A stretch of 64,000 nt of DNA from assembly GCA_024998815.1 (NCBI GenBank), contig JACEUQ010000002.1:758501-822500 (forward strand), read 5' to 3'. This stretch comes from Opitutus sp. Its GTDB lineage: Bacteria; Verrucomicrobiota; Verrucomicrobiia; Opitutales; Opitutaceae. The translations under genes were made by a program, and so were the position numbers. Positions 25,710 through 34,318 of this stretch are shown here, one piece after another; position 1 is the first letter of the stretch, and every line of letters begins with the position of its first letter. The notes beneath the pieces are model-generated. The model ran no database searches, was not told the DNA's origin, and saw nothing but the letters and a program-made list of their open reading frames with translations.

Positions 25710-27908
25710 ATGACCTTCCACGCCTCTCGTTCGTTCGCCCTGCTGCTCTTCGTCTCGATCTGCGCTTGGTTCGGGCCCACCGCCCGCGCACAGGTCGAGG
25801 CCTCGCTCACCGCCGCCGACGAGTCGGTGCAGCCCGGGCGCCCGCTCACCGTGGCCCTGCGGCTGGTTCACGAAGCGCCGTGGCACACCTACTGGCTCAA
25901 CCCCGGCACCGGTTTGCCCACCCAACTGAGCTGGAAACTCCCGCCCGGCTGGACCGCCTCGCCCATCCACTGGCCGCTGCCCAAGGTAATCAGCGACCCA
26001 CAAGGCACCATCGCCGGCAACGGCTACGAAGGCGTCCTCTACCTGCCCGTCACGTTGACCCCGCCCTCCGACCTCCCCCCCGGCAGCAGCGTCACCCTCG
26101 CCGCCGACGCCAGCTGGCTCATGTGCGCCGACACCTGCGTGCCGGGCAAAGCCACCGTCTCGCTCACCCTGCCCATCTTGGCCAGCCCGCCCGCCGCCGA
26201 TCCCCTTCACGCCGCCGCCATCGCAGCAACCCTCGCCGACCAACCGCGCGAGTTAACCGGGCTGTCCGCTCGCGCCACCCGCCAAGGCGACAAGATCAAC
26301 CTGCGCCTCACCCACGCCGCCCCCGACGCGCAGCCGCTTCCACCGGCGCAAAAACCGTGGTTTTTCGCCAACGATGAGACCATCGCCTTCGACCAACCCC
26401 AGACCGTGCGCCCCGCCGCGTCGAACTCCACGGGCAGCGCCGCCACCGCCTCGCCGGCCACCAGCGGCATCGGCGGCGAATGGCTGAGCCTCGACCTGCC
26501 CGTCACCCCGGAACTCGCCGCCGCCCCCACGCGGCTCATCGGCGTGCTCCGCATCGAGGGCGAACCGGCCGCCACGGGATTGCGCATCGACGTCCCCATT
26601 GAGCCCGCCTCGCTCGTCCCGACGGCTGCAAACGGGGCTGCGGCGACGACGGGCGGCTTCGGCGTCACCCGCGCCACACCCGAGGCGGCGGTGGCGGTGG
26701 ACACCCTTGCCGGCACCCTGCTGCTGGCTTTTGTGGGCGGGCTGATCCTCAACCTGATGCCGTGCGTCTTCCCGGTTCTGGGGATAAAAATCCTCGGCTT
26801 CGTTAACCAGGCTGGAGCCGACCGCCGCAAGGTCACGCTGCACGGCCTCGCGTTCGCCGGCGGGGTGTTGCTCTCGTTCTGGACGCTGGCGGGCGCGCTC
26901 GCGGTGTTGCGCGCTGGTGGCGACCAACTCGGTTGGGGCTTTCAACTCCAGTCGCCCGGCTTCGTCTTTGCCCTGGCTGCGGTGATGCTGGTGTTCGCGC
27001 TGAGCATGAGCGGGGTGTTTGAATTCGGCCTGCGCGCGGTCGGCGTCGGGTCCGGCCTGCAAACCCAGGGCGGCTTCACCGGCTCGTTTTTTACCGGCGT
27101 GCTCGCAACCGTGGTGGCGACCCCGTGCAGCGCGCCGTTTCTGGCGCCCGCTCTCGGCGCTGCGCTGGCCTTGCCGGTGGTCGAATCGTTCGCCGTGTTC
27201 ACCGCCATCGCGGTCGGTTTGGCGCTACCCTACCTGCTGCTCTCGATTTTCCCGCAGGCGGTCAAACTGCTGCCCCGCCCCGGCGCTTGGATGGAAACCT
27301 TTAAACAAGCTATGGCGTTCCCGCTGTATGCGACCGTCGGTTACCTGATTTGGGTGTTGGCCGGGCAGCTCAAAGCCGACGACACGGCGCTGCTCGCGGT
27401 GTTACTTGGCCTGACCGTGATCGCCATGGCTACCTGGCTGTACGGACGCTACGCCACGTACAGCGCAACTCCCGCGCGCGCCCGCCTTGGGGTGCTCGGC
27501 GGGCTGATCCTGCTTGGACTCGGACTCGGCTTGGGCTGGCCGCGACCCAGCGCGCCCACCGAAATCGTCTGGCAGACCTGGAGTCCCGAGGCGGTGGCTC
27601 GGGCCGTGGCGGACGGCAAACCGGTGTACGTCGATTTCACCGCGCGCTGGTGCTTCACCTGCCAGACCAACAAGAAAGTGGTCTTCGGCTCAGCCGAGGT
27701 GCTCAAAACCTTCCGCGAGCGCGAGGTGGTTACCCTGCGCGCCGACTGGACCGACGCCGATCCACGCATCACCGCCGAGTTGGCGAAGTGGAACCGCAGC
27801 GCGGTGCCCTTTAACCTCGTTTATCTGCCTGGCAAACCGGCACCCATCGCGCTCCCCGAGTTACTCACCCCCGGAACCGTGCTGGACGTCCTCAAGAGCG
27901 CACCGTGA
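25710..27908 (+). CDS. DsbD/ScsB-type thiol:disulfide interchange protein
   Basis: A 732-aa transmembrane reductant conduit. A signal peptide (LLLFVSICAWFGPTARA) leads into a periplasmic DsbD-alpha-like domain with WLMCADTCVPGKATV. The eight-helix DsbD core has its paired cysteines in NLMPCVFPVLG (C352) and ATPCSAPF (about C472). A C-terminal thioredoxin-like domain carries WCFTC (C648, C651). Electrons pass from cytoplasmic thioredoxin through the membrane to periplasmic thiols. The ATG at 25710 starts the signal peptide. The last 17 bases overlap the convergent DUF3817 gene. Confidence 0.92.
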   Translation: MTFHASRSFALLLFVSICAWFGPTARAQVEASLTAADESVQPGRPLTVALRLVHEAPWHTYWLNPGTGLPTQLSWKLPPGWTASPIHWPLPKVISDPQGTIAGNGYEGVLYLPVTLTPPSDLPPGSSVTLAADASWLMCADTCVPGKATVSLTLPILASPPAADPLHAAAIAATLADQPRELTGLSARATRQGDKINLRLTHAAPDAQPLPPAQKPWFFANDETIAFDQPQTVRPAASNSTGSAATASPATSGIGGEWLSLDLPVTPELAAAPTRLIGVLRIEGEPAATGLRIDVPIEPASLVPTAANGAAATTGGFGVTRATPEAAVAVDTLAGTLLLAFVGGLILNLMPCVFPVLGIKILGFVNQAGADRRKVTLHGLAFAGGVLLSFWTLAGALAVLRAGGDQLGWGFQLQSPGFVFALAAVMLVFALSMSGVFEFGLRAVGVGSGLQTQGGFTGSFFTGVLATVVATPCSAPFLAPALGAALALPVVESFAVFTAIAVGLALPYLLLSIFPQAVKLLPRPGAWMETFKQAMAFPLYATVGYLIWVLAGQLKADDTALLAVLLGLTVIAMATWLYGRYATYSATPARARLGVLGGLILLGLGLGLGWPRPSAPTEIVWQTWSPEAVARAVADGKPVYVDFTARWCFTCQTNKKVVFGSAEVLKTFREREVVTLRADWTDADPRITAELAKWNRSAVPFNLVYLPGKPAPIALPELLTPGTVLDVLKSAP

Positions 27909-28212
27909 AGGGAGCCCGGAGCCATTTAGCATCCACATAAAACGTACCGAAGGGCAGAAAGCTCGCGGTCATGACCAACCCGGTACGCGTCACCGACCAG
28001 CCCTCATCGATGGCGGCCTGAAGCGCGGCGGCGAGATAAGCGATAAACAAGACGCCGTGCGCCATCCCGATCACCCGCACCCATTCCGGCTGGCCCCAGA
28101 AATACTTTAGCGGCATGGCCAGCCCCAGCAGCAGGAGAAACGAGGTGCCCTCCAGCCAACCGATCAAGCGCAGGCGTCCGCGTGGCGAAGTAAAAATCAT
28201 CATTCCCGGCAT
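27892..28212 (-). CDS. DUF3817 family membrane protein (106 aa)
   Basis: A small membrane protein with the DUF3817 pattern: RLIGWLEGTSFLLLLGLAMPLKY, then GMAHGVLFIAYLAAAL, then ASFLPFGTFYVDAKWL. About three transmembrane helices. The ATG at 28212 is the first in a cluster of Met codons (MPGMMIF). The longer open frame upstream lacks family-like sequence. Overlapping convergent stop region with the DsbD-like gene. Function unknown. Confidence 0.85.
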   Translation of the reverse strand: MPGMMIFTSPRGRLRLIGWLEGTSFLLLLGLAMPLKYFWGQPEWVRVIGMAHGVLFIAYLAAALQAAIDEGWSVTRTGLVMTASFLPFGTFYVDAKWLRAPFTVRS

Positions 28213-28381
28213 CGAGCAGCAGGCGGTAAACGAGGGCAAGTTTCGGATTTCAGTTTCGCGCCAGCAGCACGGCGCCCGCTGTTTGATTAGCAGTGAACGG
28301 CTTTTCTTCGGGAACCCCAAAACCCGCAGGCTTGTTCGCAGCGGCAACCCCAGTTTGCCCCAGCCCAAAGTGTCACCTAAT

Positions 28382-30122
28382 CCTAAATCCGGCAATAGAA
28401 AGTGCGGCCGGCGGGCGTTGCCCGTCGGATAGATGAGGGTGGAGAGTGCTGCGGCAGGCTGAACGGAAGCGCGATCAGCTTGGGGCGGTGGCCAAAGGCG
28501 GTTCAGGGCCGAGTACAGGGAAGTTTTCCTGTAAAATCCTCGCTACGATTTGCCCCCAGCGCTGGGCGACACTCCATTGCTCCGCATTATGAAGGATACC
28601 ATGTAACCATCTGGCCAGCTTTGTGATGAGTTCACTCAGGCGAGGTGCCTCGGCATGGCTCAAGCGCACGTCCAGGCGGCGTTGACCGGAGTGTTCGCTC
28701 TGCCGGGTCGCTCCGCAGAGCAGACGGGGACGTGTACTCACCGCCTCGTGGTGCTGACCGGGTTGAAGCAGGCGGTGATAGAGCGTCCACCAGTTGTAAA
28801 CCAGTGCGGCCAAACGCGCGGCGTGCTGACAGGAGTTTAGCTCCTGGGAGGTAAACCCCGACCAGCTCCACTGGTTCTTGAGCTCGTCGAAGGGGTTTTC
28901 CGCGCCCCCACGTTCCCGATACAGGGTGGCAAGGGTAAGGATCTCGTAGGGCAGGCTCGTAACGAGGATCTGATGTTCGTAGATGATCGGCTCGCAGGCG
29001 GCCGCGTCGGGGATGTTCAGCAGCAAAGCGTGGTCGGCTTGCTCGCGCACGAGGCGGCGGCGGGCCCGGGGGTGGCGTTGGTCGTTGAGGCGACGGCGCA
29101 AGACCACCACACGTCGGGCCCGGTTCCAGCCTTGCAGGCGCAGGCAGCTTTCGCAGCCCTGCCAGCCTTGTCCGGCGTCGGTCCAAGCGGTGGTGGTGGT
29201 GCGTTCAAGCGCGGCCACCAGCTCGCGGGCCTTGGCGGTGCGGCGCAGTTTGAACAAATAGTTGAGTTTACGCGCTTCAGCTTCACTGAGCAGCGCCTCC
29301 TGGCCATAGGCGCAGTCACCGCGCAAAAGATGGGGCCGGCGCTCGGCTGGCAGTCGGTCGATGAGCGCCCACAGCCCCGCAAAACCATGTCCGGCGGCGG
29401 ATTGATCGCCGGGGTGCACCTCCACGTCCAGACACAGGCGCAAGGTGGCGATCCAGTAGGTGTGGTAGGCGTGGCTGGGGCGTCCGGGCTTTTGCGGGTT
29501 ATAGCCGATGCTGGCACCTTCCTGACGTCCATAGATGGGCTTGATGGTGACATCGATGTCGAGGATCCACTGGTTATCCAAAAACCCATGACAGGTTTGG
29601 TCGAGGTGACGCCGCAACCAGTCCTGCCCCTGCTCGGCACCGATGCGAGCCAGCGCCCGGCGCACACAATCCTCGCTGACAATCGACTTAAGTCCGAGCA
29701 GGCTCGGGGCAATGTCGTCGCCGCGCAGGGCCGCGAGGTGCGCGTAGCGATAGTGCCCGGAGAGCATCCCCAAAAGCAGGGTTCCAATCACGTCGCGAGG
29801 GCGGTGTGCGCGGTTGCTGCTGTAACAAAGCGGCGTGTCCGCAACCAGTGCCTCGAAGCCTCCTGTCGCACACAAGTACTGCGTGAAAAACACCAGTGCC
29901 CCCAAGGGGCTCACCGGCAACTCTGGGGCGAACTGCGCACGAAAACGTCCTCCGGGTGTATCCACAATCAACACCTCGGCGGCATCGCTTGGCGTTGCCT
30001 TGTGATCAGGGTTTTCTGACTCACCCTCGGGGTGAGCTTTTTCCGGCGGTAAAAACGGCGGCATATGACAGCCAAACAATCACCTGCGTGATTTTTGGCT
30101 AGTTTCTATTGCCGGATTTAGG
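28382..30122 (-). mobile_element. IS1380-family insertion sequence, copy 1 (1741 bp)
   Basis: Perfect 20-bp terminal inverted repeats CCTAAATCCGGCAATAGAAA. Flanked by a 5-bp duplication CTAAT (28377-28381 and 30123-30127). The flanks rejoin into an R4-type palindrome, so the element sits at the centre of that repeat. Identical in length to copy 2 at 43679-45419. Confidence 0.96.
28475..30079 (-). CDS. IS1380 family transposase, copy 1
   Basis: A 534-aa DDE transposase. LDIDVTIKPIYGRQEGASIGYNPQKPGRPSHAYHTY holds the first catalytic Asp and the GYNP-KPGRPSH signature of the family. LLRGDCAYG carries the second Asp. YRERGGAENPFDELKNQWSW is the YREK-like C-terminal segment with the Glu. Intact and identical in translation to the second copy, so at least one recent transposition has occurred. 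Confidence 0.95.
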   Translation of the reverse strand: MFGCHMPPFLPPEKAHPEGESENPDHKATPSDAAEVLIVDTPGGRFRAQFAPELPVSPLGALVFFTQYLCATGGFEALVADTPLCYSSNRAHRPRDVIGTLLLGMLSGHYRYAHLAALRGDDIAPSLLGLKSIVSEDCVRRALARIGAEQGQDWLRRHLDQTCHGFLDNQWILDIDVTIKPIYGRQEGASIGYNPQKPGRPSHAYHTYWIATLRLCLDVEVHPGDQSAAGHGFAGLWALIDRLPAERRPHLLRGDCAYGQEALLSEAEARKLNYLFKLRRTAKARELVAALERTTTTAWTDAGQGWQGCESCLRLQGWNRARRVVVLRRRLNDQRHPRARRRLVREQADHALLLNIPDAAACEPIIYEHQILVTSLPYEILTLATLYRERGGAENPFDELKNQWSWSGFTSQELNSCQHAARLAALVYNWWTLYHRLLQPGQHHEAVSTRPRLLCGATRQSEHSGQRRLDVRLSHAEAPRLSELITKLARWLHGILHNAEQWSVAQRWGQIVARILQENFPVLGPEPPLATAPS

Positions 30123-30173
30123 CTAATAGGTGACACTTTGGATCGGTGGCTTGGCGTGAAAGCCAATCGCACT

Positions 30174-30200
30174 CAGCAGACTGGAAGTCTGCGCTACTTT
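30174..30200. repeat. R2 half copy
   Basis: Only the right arm GCAGACTGGAAGTCTGCGCT is present, between IS1380 and the cupin gene. The left arm is missing. Confidence 0.7.
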
Positions 30201-30220
30201 GAGGAAACCTGAGCGCACCT

Positions 30221-30718
30221 ATGACTGCCGAGACGCTCCACCCCACCGCTGCCGCGATCATTGCCGCGCTCCAACTCGAAGCGTTGCCCAACGAGGGCGG
30301 CTTTTTCCGCCCGGCCTACCGCAGCGCCCTGTGCCTGCCGAACGGGCGGGCAGCCGGATCCGCGATTTATTTTCTGCTCACGCCCAAAGGTTTTTCCGCC
30401 CTCCACTCCCTGAGCACTGAGGAGCTTTGGCACTTTTATGCAGGCGATCCAGCCGAGCACCTGTGCCTCGATCCGGCCACCGGCAACGGCACCAAAACCC
30501 GGCTTGGCCCCGAAATACTGAATGGCCAGCGGCCGCTGCTCGTGGTGCCGGCTGGTGCGTGGCAGGGCGCGCGACTGGCCCCCGGCGGCCGTTGGGCCTT
30601 GCTCGGCTGCACCCTGAGCCCGGCTTGGGACGAGCGTGAATTCCGCCTCGGTGAACGCACCCCGTTAACCTCGGCCTTTCCGCTTTGGGCAGAGGAGATT
30701 CGCGCACTTACACGTTGA
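30221..30718 (+). CDS. cupin superfamily DUF985 protein (165 aa)
   Basis: Small beta-barrel protein of the DUF985 cupin group. LEALPNEGGFFRPAYRS is its typical opening, then SAIYFLLTPKGFSALHSLSTEELWHFYAGDP, VVPAGAWQGARL and LLGCTLSPAWDEREFRLGE. Members are thought to bind sugars or act as epimerase-like enzymes, but no reaction is established. It lies 43 bases before pdxH on the same strand, so co-transcription is possible. Confidence 0.88.
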   Translation: MTAETLHPTAAAIIAALQLEALPNEGGFFRPAYRSALCLPNGRAAGSAIYFLLTPKGFSALHSLSTEELWHFYAGDPAEHLCLDPATGNGTKTRLGPEILNGQRPLLVVPAGAWQGARLAPGGRWALLGCTLSPAWDEREFRLGERTPLTSAFPLWAEEIRALTR

Positions 30719-30761
30719 TTTTGACAGGGCCACCTCGCCGCGCATCTTCACCCCCTAAACC

Positions 30762-31403
30762 ATGTCTCTCGCCGATCTCCGCAAAGACTACAGCTTGTCG
30801 GGCTTGTTGGAAAAAGACCTCGCCCGTGACCCCATCCGCCAATTCGAGCAGTGGTTCCAACAAGCCGAGGCGGCCCAGGTCATCGAGCCGAATGCCATGA
30901 CGCTCGCCACCTCGACGCGCGAGGGCCGACCCTCGGCTCGTACCGTATTACTCAAGGGACTCGATGGACGTGGCTTTGTTTTTTTTACCAACTACGAAAG
31001 CCGCAAGGGCCGCGAACTCGCCGAGAACCCCCGCGCCACACTCCTGTTCCCCTGGCTGGCGTTGGAGCGGCAGGTCATCGTCGAGGGCGAGCTCAGCCAG
31101 GTCAGCCGCGAGGAGAGTGCTGCGTATTTCCACAGTCGGCCGCGGGCCAGCCAGCTCGGGGCGTGGGTATCGCAGCAGAGTTCCATCATCACCGGCCGCT
31201 CAATTCTGGAAGACTCGTTAAAGGCCTTGGAGAAAACCCACGCAGGCGCCGAGATCCCGCTGCCTCCCGCCTGGGGCGGCTATCGCCTGACGCCGAAAAG
31301 CATCGAGTTCTGGCAGGGCCGCCGCAGTCGCCTGCATGACCGCATGCGTTACCGCCGTGACGCTGTCGGCGGGGAGTGGATTATCGAACGGCTCGCCCCC
31401 TGA
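30762..31403 (+). CDS. pdxH: pyridoxine/pyridoxamine 5'-phosphate oxidase
   Basis: The FMN-dependent last step of pyridoxal 5'-phosphate synthesis (213 aa, usual length). MSLADLRKDYSLSGLLEKDL is the family N-terminus. AMTLATSTREGRPSARTVLLKG with FFTNYESRKG builds the FMN site, and SRPRASQLGAWVSQQSS and the C-terminal EFWQGRRSRLHDRMRY complete the substrate site. A histidine kinase gene follows 15 bases downstream. Confidence 0.95.
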   Translation: MSLADLRKDYSLSGLLEKDLARDPIRQFEQWFQQAEAAQVIEPNAMTLATSTREGRPSARTVLLKGLDGRGFVFFTNYESRKGRELAENPRATLLFPWLALERQVIVEGELSQVSREESAAYFHSRPRASQLGAWVSQQSSIITGRSILEDSLKALEKTHAGAEIPLPPAWGGYRLTPKSIEFWQGRRSRLHDRMRYRRDAVGGEWIIERLAP

Positions 31404-31418
31404 ACCTTCGCGTTAACC

Positions 31419-33044
31419 GTGCCTGTCGCCTCCGCTAAAAAACGCCCGAGCTCGCGCCCGTCCGACCGCCTTCTCGCCGCGGCCCTCGCCACCCTGGGCG
31501 AAGGCGTGCTCATCGCCAGTGCCTGCTGGCAACGGGGTGGATTTCCCGTCGTTTTTGCCAACGCCAGCCTGTGCGCGCTGACGGGCTGGTCCACCGCCGA
31601 GCTGCGCGGTCAACCCCACGGCCACCTCCACGCCGATCAACGCTCGCTGGCGGCACTGCGCCGCTGGCGCACCGACCCCAACCCTGCTGAGACGCTCACC
31701 GGCGAAGGTTACCTGAAGCGCCGCGAGGGCGGCCCGCTTTACGCGACTTGGACCTACAGCCTTGTCACCGATCCACGAGGGCGCGTCACCCACGTCGCCG
31801 TCACCTACCGCGACCTAACCGCGAAGCGCCGCCTGCAAGAAGACCTAATCCACTCGCAGCGCCTGGAGGCGGTCAACCGCTTGGCGGGCGGTGTGGCGCA
31901 CGACTTCAACAACCTGCTCTCGGTGATCAACGGCTACTCCGAAATCCTGGGTGCAAAACCCGCCCTGCGCGAGGCCGCCCGCGAGCTCGGCGAGATTCAC
32001 CGCGCAGGCATCGAGGCCGCCGGCTTGGTTCGTCAACTGCTCGCCTTCAGCCGCCGTCAATCCATGACGCCTCTGGTCGTGAGCTTGAACCAACTGGTTG
32101 CAGACAACGCCGGCATCTTGGCCAAGCTCCTCGGGGCGGATAAATCGCTCTCCCTCGACCTCGCCGCCACCACCGATCACGTGTGCGTGGAGCCTGCTCA
32201 GCTTCAGCAGGTGCTGCTCAATCTCACGCTTAATGCCCGTGACGCCATGGACGTCGGCGGGCGGGTCACCCTGCGAAGCGCCAACCACACGGTTTCCCCC
32301 ACCGGCCACGCCCGCCGCGACGCCCCCGCTCCTGGGCGTTATCTCAAGCTGAGCGTTCAGGACGACGGACGCGGCATGGACGAGGTGATCCAGGCCCAGC
32401 TCTTCGAACCCTTTTTCACCACCAAGCCGCACGGCCAGGGCACCGGCCTCGGCCTCGCCTTGGTTTACGGCGTGGTGCAGCAAAGCGGCGGATTTATCTG
32501 TGTGCGCAGCGCCCCGGGCGAGGGATCCTGCTTCGAAATTCTACTCCCCGAGGTAACCGAGGCGTTGTCGCAACAACCCACCTCGCTCGGGCCGCTGCCC
32601 TCGACCCGAGGCAAGGAAACCGTGCTGCTGGTCGAAGCCGACCTCGTTGTCGCCAAGATGGTCGGCGGCATTCTCACTGCCGATGGTTACACGGTCCTCA
32701 CGGCCCCGCGTGCCAGTGCCGCGCTGCCGCTCGTGCTTCGCCACGGCAAACCGGTGCACCTGCTCATCGGCGAACTCAACCCGGCTGAAGGCGCGAAACT
32801 CGCCGGTACGCTGCAGGCCCGCCACCCCGAACTGCGCCTGATCGCCACGGACGCCAAGTCCACTCCGACCCGCGCCGGCGTGGTGGCGCACGGCCACCGC
32901 ACGCTTCCCAAACCCTACGCGATGAGCACGCTCTTGCAGACCGTGCGCGCCGTACTCGACGAACCCTCGCCTCAACCGGAATCCGCACCCGCCATCCACC
33001 GGAAAAGCCCCGCCCATGCTCATTCGCGATCAAAACGAGATTAA
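31419..33044 (+). CDS. PAS sensor histidine kinase with degenerate receiver domain
   Basis: A 541-aa cytoplasmic hybrid kinase starting at GTG. A PAS-like sensor covers residues about 25-145. The dimerisation and phospho-acceptor box is LAGGVAHDFNNLLSVINGYS (H161). The ATPase domain has NLTLNARDAMD, DDGRGM and GTGLGLALVYGVV. The C-terminal receiver-like domain (about 400-525) opens GKETVLLVEADLVVAKM, but the usual phosphorylated Asp region reads LLIGELNPAEG with Glu instead of Asp, so phosphotransfer there is unlikely. The last residues come from a dispersed repeat (R7). No transmembrane segment. Confidence 0.88.
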   Translation: MPVASAKKRPSSRPSDRLLAAALATLGEGVLIASACWQRGGFPVVFANASLCALTGWSTAELRGQPHGHLHADQRSLAALRRWRTDPNPAETLTGEGYLKRREGGPLYATWTYSLVTDPRGRVTHVAVTYRDLTAKRRLQEDLIHSQRLEAVNRLAGGVAHDFNNLLSVINGYSEILGAKPALREAARELGEIHRAGIEAAGLVRQLLAFSRRQSMTPLVVSLNQLVADNAGILAKLLGADKSLSLDLAATTDHVCVEPAQLQQVLLNLTLNARDAMDVGGRVTLRSANHTVSPTGHARRDAPAPGRYLKLSVQDDGRGMDEVIQAQLFEPFFTTKPHGQGTGLGLALVYGVVQQSGGFICVRSAPGEGSCFEILLPEVTEALSQQPTSLGPLPSTRGKETVLLVEADLVVAKMVGGILTADGYTVLTAPRASAALPLVLRHGKPVHLLIGELNPAEGAKLAGTLQARHPELRLIATDAKSTPTRAGVVAHGHRTLPKPYAMSTLLQTVRAVLDEPSPQPESAPAIHRKSPAHAHSRSKRD

Positions 33045-33046
33045 TT
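33019..33046. repeat. R7 repeat word at kinase gene end
   Basis: TCATTCGCGATCAAAACGAG recurs at 47999-48027 as TCATTCGCGCTCAAAATGAG followed by GCTAATT, and partly near 52671. Here it supplies the final codons and stop of the kinase gene. Confidence 0.55.
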
Positions 33047-33067
33047 ACCCTAGTTTATGGGAAGCGG

Positions 33068-33188
33068 ATACCTTGGGGAAACACCCTGAGCTCACGCCTA
33101 AGGCCACTATGAGTTTGTTCGCGAAGCGTGTGGCCTTGAGCGTGAGCTCAGGGATTCCGTAAACCTCAACTTGAAAGCTAATGAGTAT
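33068..33188. repeat. R1 short copy (121 bp)
   Basis: Inverted R1 running from ATACCTTGGGGAAACACCC to AACTTGAAAGCTAATGAGTA, without the 57-bp extension of the full copies. This shows that the word CCAATGGTAT inside the full copies is itself an element end. Confidence 0.8.
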
Positions 33189-33218
33189 TAAAGCCCCACG
33201 CCTCCCCCGCCCCCGCTC

Positions 33219-34148
33219 ATGAAAATCTTGCTCACCGGCGCCTCCGGACTTGTTGGCAGCGCCTTCGCCCAAGCCGCCACCCGTCGCGGCCACCACGTTA
33301 TCGGTTTAGTCGGCACCTACGCCGGAACCGTTCCCGGACTAGCCGAGAAACGCGCCCTCGACCTGACCGATGAGGCCGCGCTCACCGCAGTCGTCCTGGA
33401 GACCTTCCCCGAGGCCATCGTCAACTGCGCGGCCATTTCCGAACCCGCCCAGTGCGATGCCGATCCAGCCCGCGCCCAAGCCCTCAACGTCGCCCTGCCC
33501 GAGCAACTAGCACGGCTCGCCCACCACCTGAGCGCCAAGCTCATTCACCTCTCGTCCGAGCAGGTTTTCGATGGCACCAGCGCCGAACCCTACACGGTTA
33601 AAAGCACGGTTAAACCGTTCAACCTTTACGCCCGCCAGAAGGCCGAAAGCGAACGCCTGGTGCTGACCGCAGCGCCCCTCATGTCGGTCACGCTGCGCGT
33701 CCCGTTGCTCAGCGGCAACAGCCTCACTGCGCAACGCAGCCTGCACGAGCGCCTGTTTGCAGCCTGGGCTGCGGGCCAGACCCCGCACGTGTACACCGAC
33801 GAATTCCGCCAGCCCTGCACGGCGGGCAACCTCGCCGAGCTGATGGTCGAAATCCTCGAACGCAACGACGTGCGCGGGGTGTTTCACTGGGCCGGCGCCG
33901 ACCTGCTTTCCCGCCACGAACTCGCCCGCCGCATCCGCGCGCATTTCAAGTTAAGTGAAACCTCCGCGCCACTTCTCGCGCTCTCCCGCGCCGATGACCC
34001 GAGGGCAGCCTCAAAACGCCCCGCCCGCCTGGGGCTCGACCTCAAACCCCTGGCCGGCGTGGTCAAAACCCCGATCGAGACCTTTGCCGCGCAACTCGAC
34101 CAGTTCATCATCCCGCCCGCCTGCCGCGCCTGGTATTTCAGCGCGTAA
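33219..34148 (+). CDS. RmlD-like NAD(P)-dependent sugar-nucleotide reductase
   Basis: A 309-aa extended short-chain dehydrogenase. The cofactor motif is ILLTGASGLVGSAFAQAA, then IVNCAAISEPAQCDADP, LIHLSSEQVFDGTSAEPYT and the catalytic pair in LYARQKAESERLV. This is the dTDP-4-dehydrorhamnose reductase (RmlD) pattern. No other dTDP-rhamnose gene lies nearby, so the true substrate is uncertain. Confidence 0.85.
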   Translation: MKILLTGASGLVGSAFAQAATRRGHHVIGLVGTYAGTVPGLAEKRALDLTDEAALTAVVLETFPEAIVNCAAISEPAQCDADPARAQALNVALPEQLARLAHHLSAKLIHLSSEQVFDGTSAEPYTVKSTVKPFNLYARQKAESERLVLTAAPLMSVTLRVPLLSGNSLTAQRSLHERLFAAWAAGQTPHVYTDEFRQPCTAGNLAELMVEILERNDVRGVFHWAGADLLSRHELARRIRAHFKLSETSAPLLALSRADDPRAASKRPARLGLDLKPLAGVVKTPIETFAAQLDQFIIPPACRAWYFSA

Positions 34149-34160
34149 CCGCCACCCCCA

Positions 34161-34305
34161 ATCGTTCTCGTTCTCCTACTCCTACTCGTTCTCGATTCCT
34201 CATCCCAACGCCGAGCTCCAGCCAGCCTCGGCTCCATCCGCCAGATCCTAGAACGCTTAGGAGCAGGAGAACGAGTAAGAGTAAGAGCCCGAGTAAGAGC
34301 CCGAT
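34161..34305. repeat. R5 tract pair between reductase and lipoate ligase genes
   Basis: TCGTTCTCGTTCTCCTACTC on the left and GGAGAACGAGTAAGAGTAAG on the right are inverted counterparts about 60 bases apart and fill the gap. They can form a long stem in the transcript. The last copies sit about 15 bases before the ligase start. Confidence 0.75.
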
Positions 34306-34318
34306 TCCCCCAAAAACC

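Noticed and set aside
28973-30019. 348-codon plus-strand frame inside IS1380
   Set aside because: Antisense of the transposase and present identically in both IS copies; no protein-family features.
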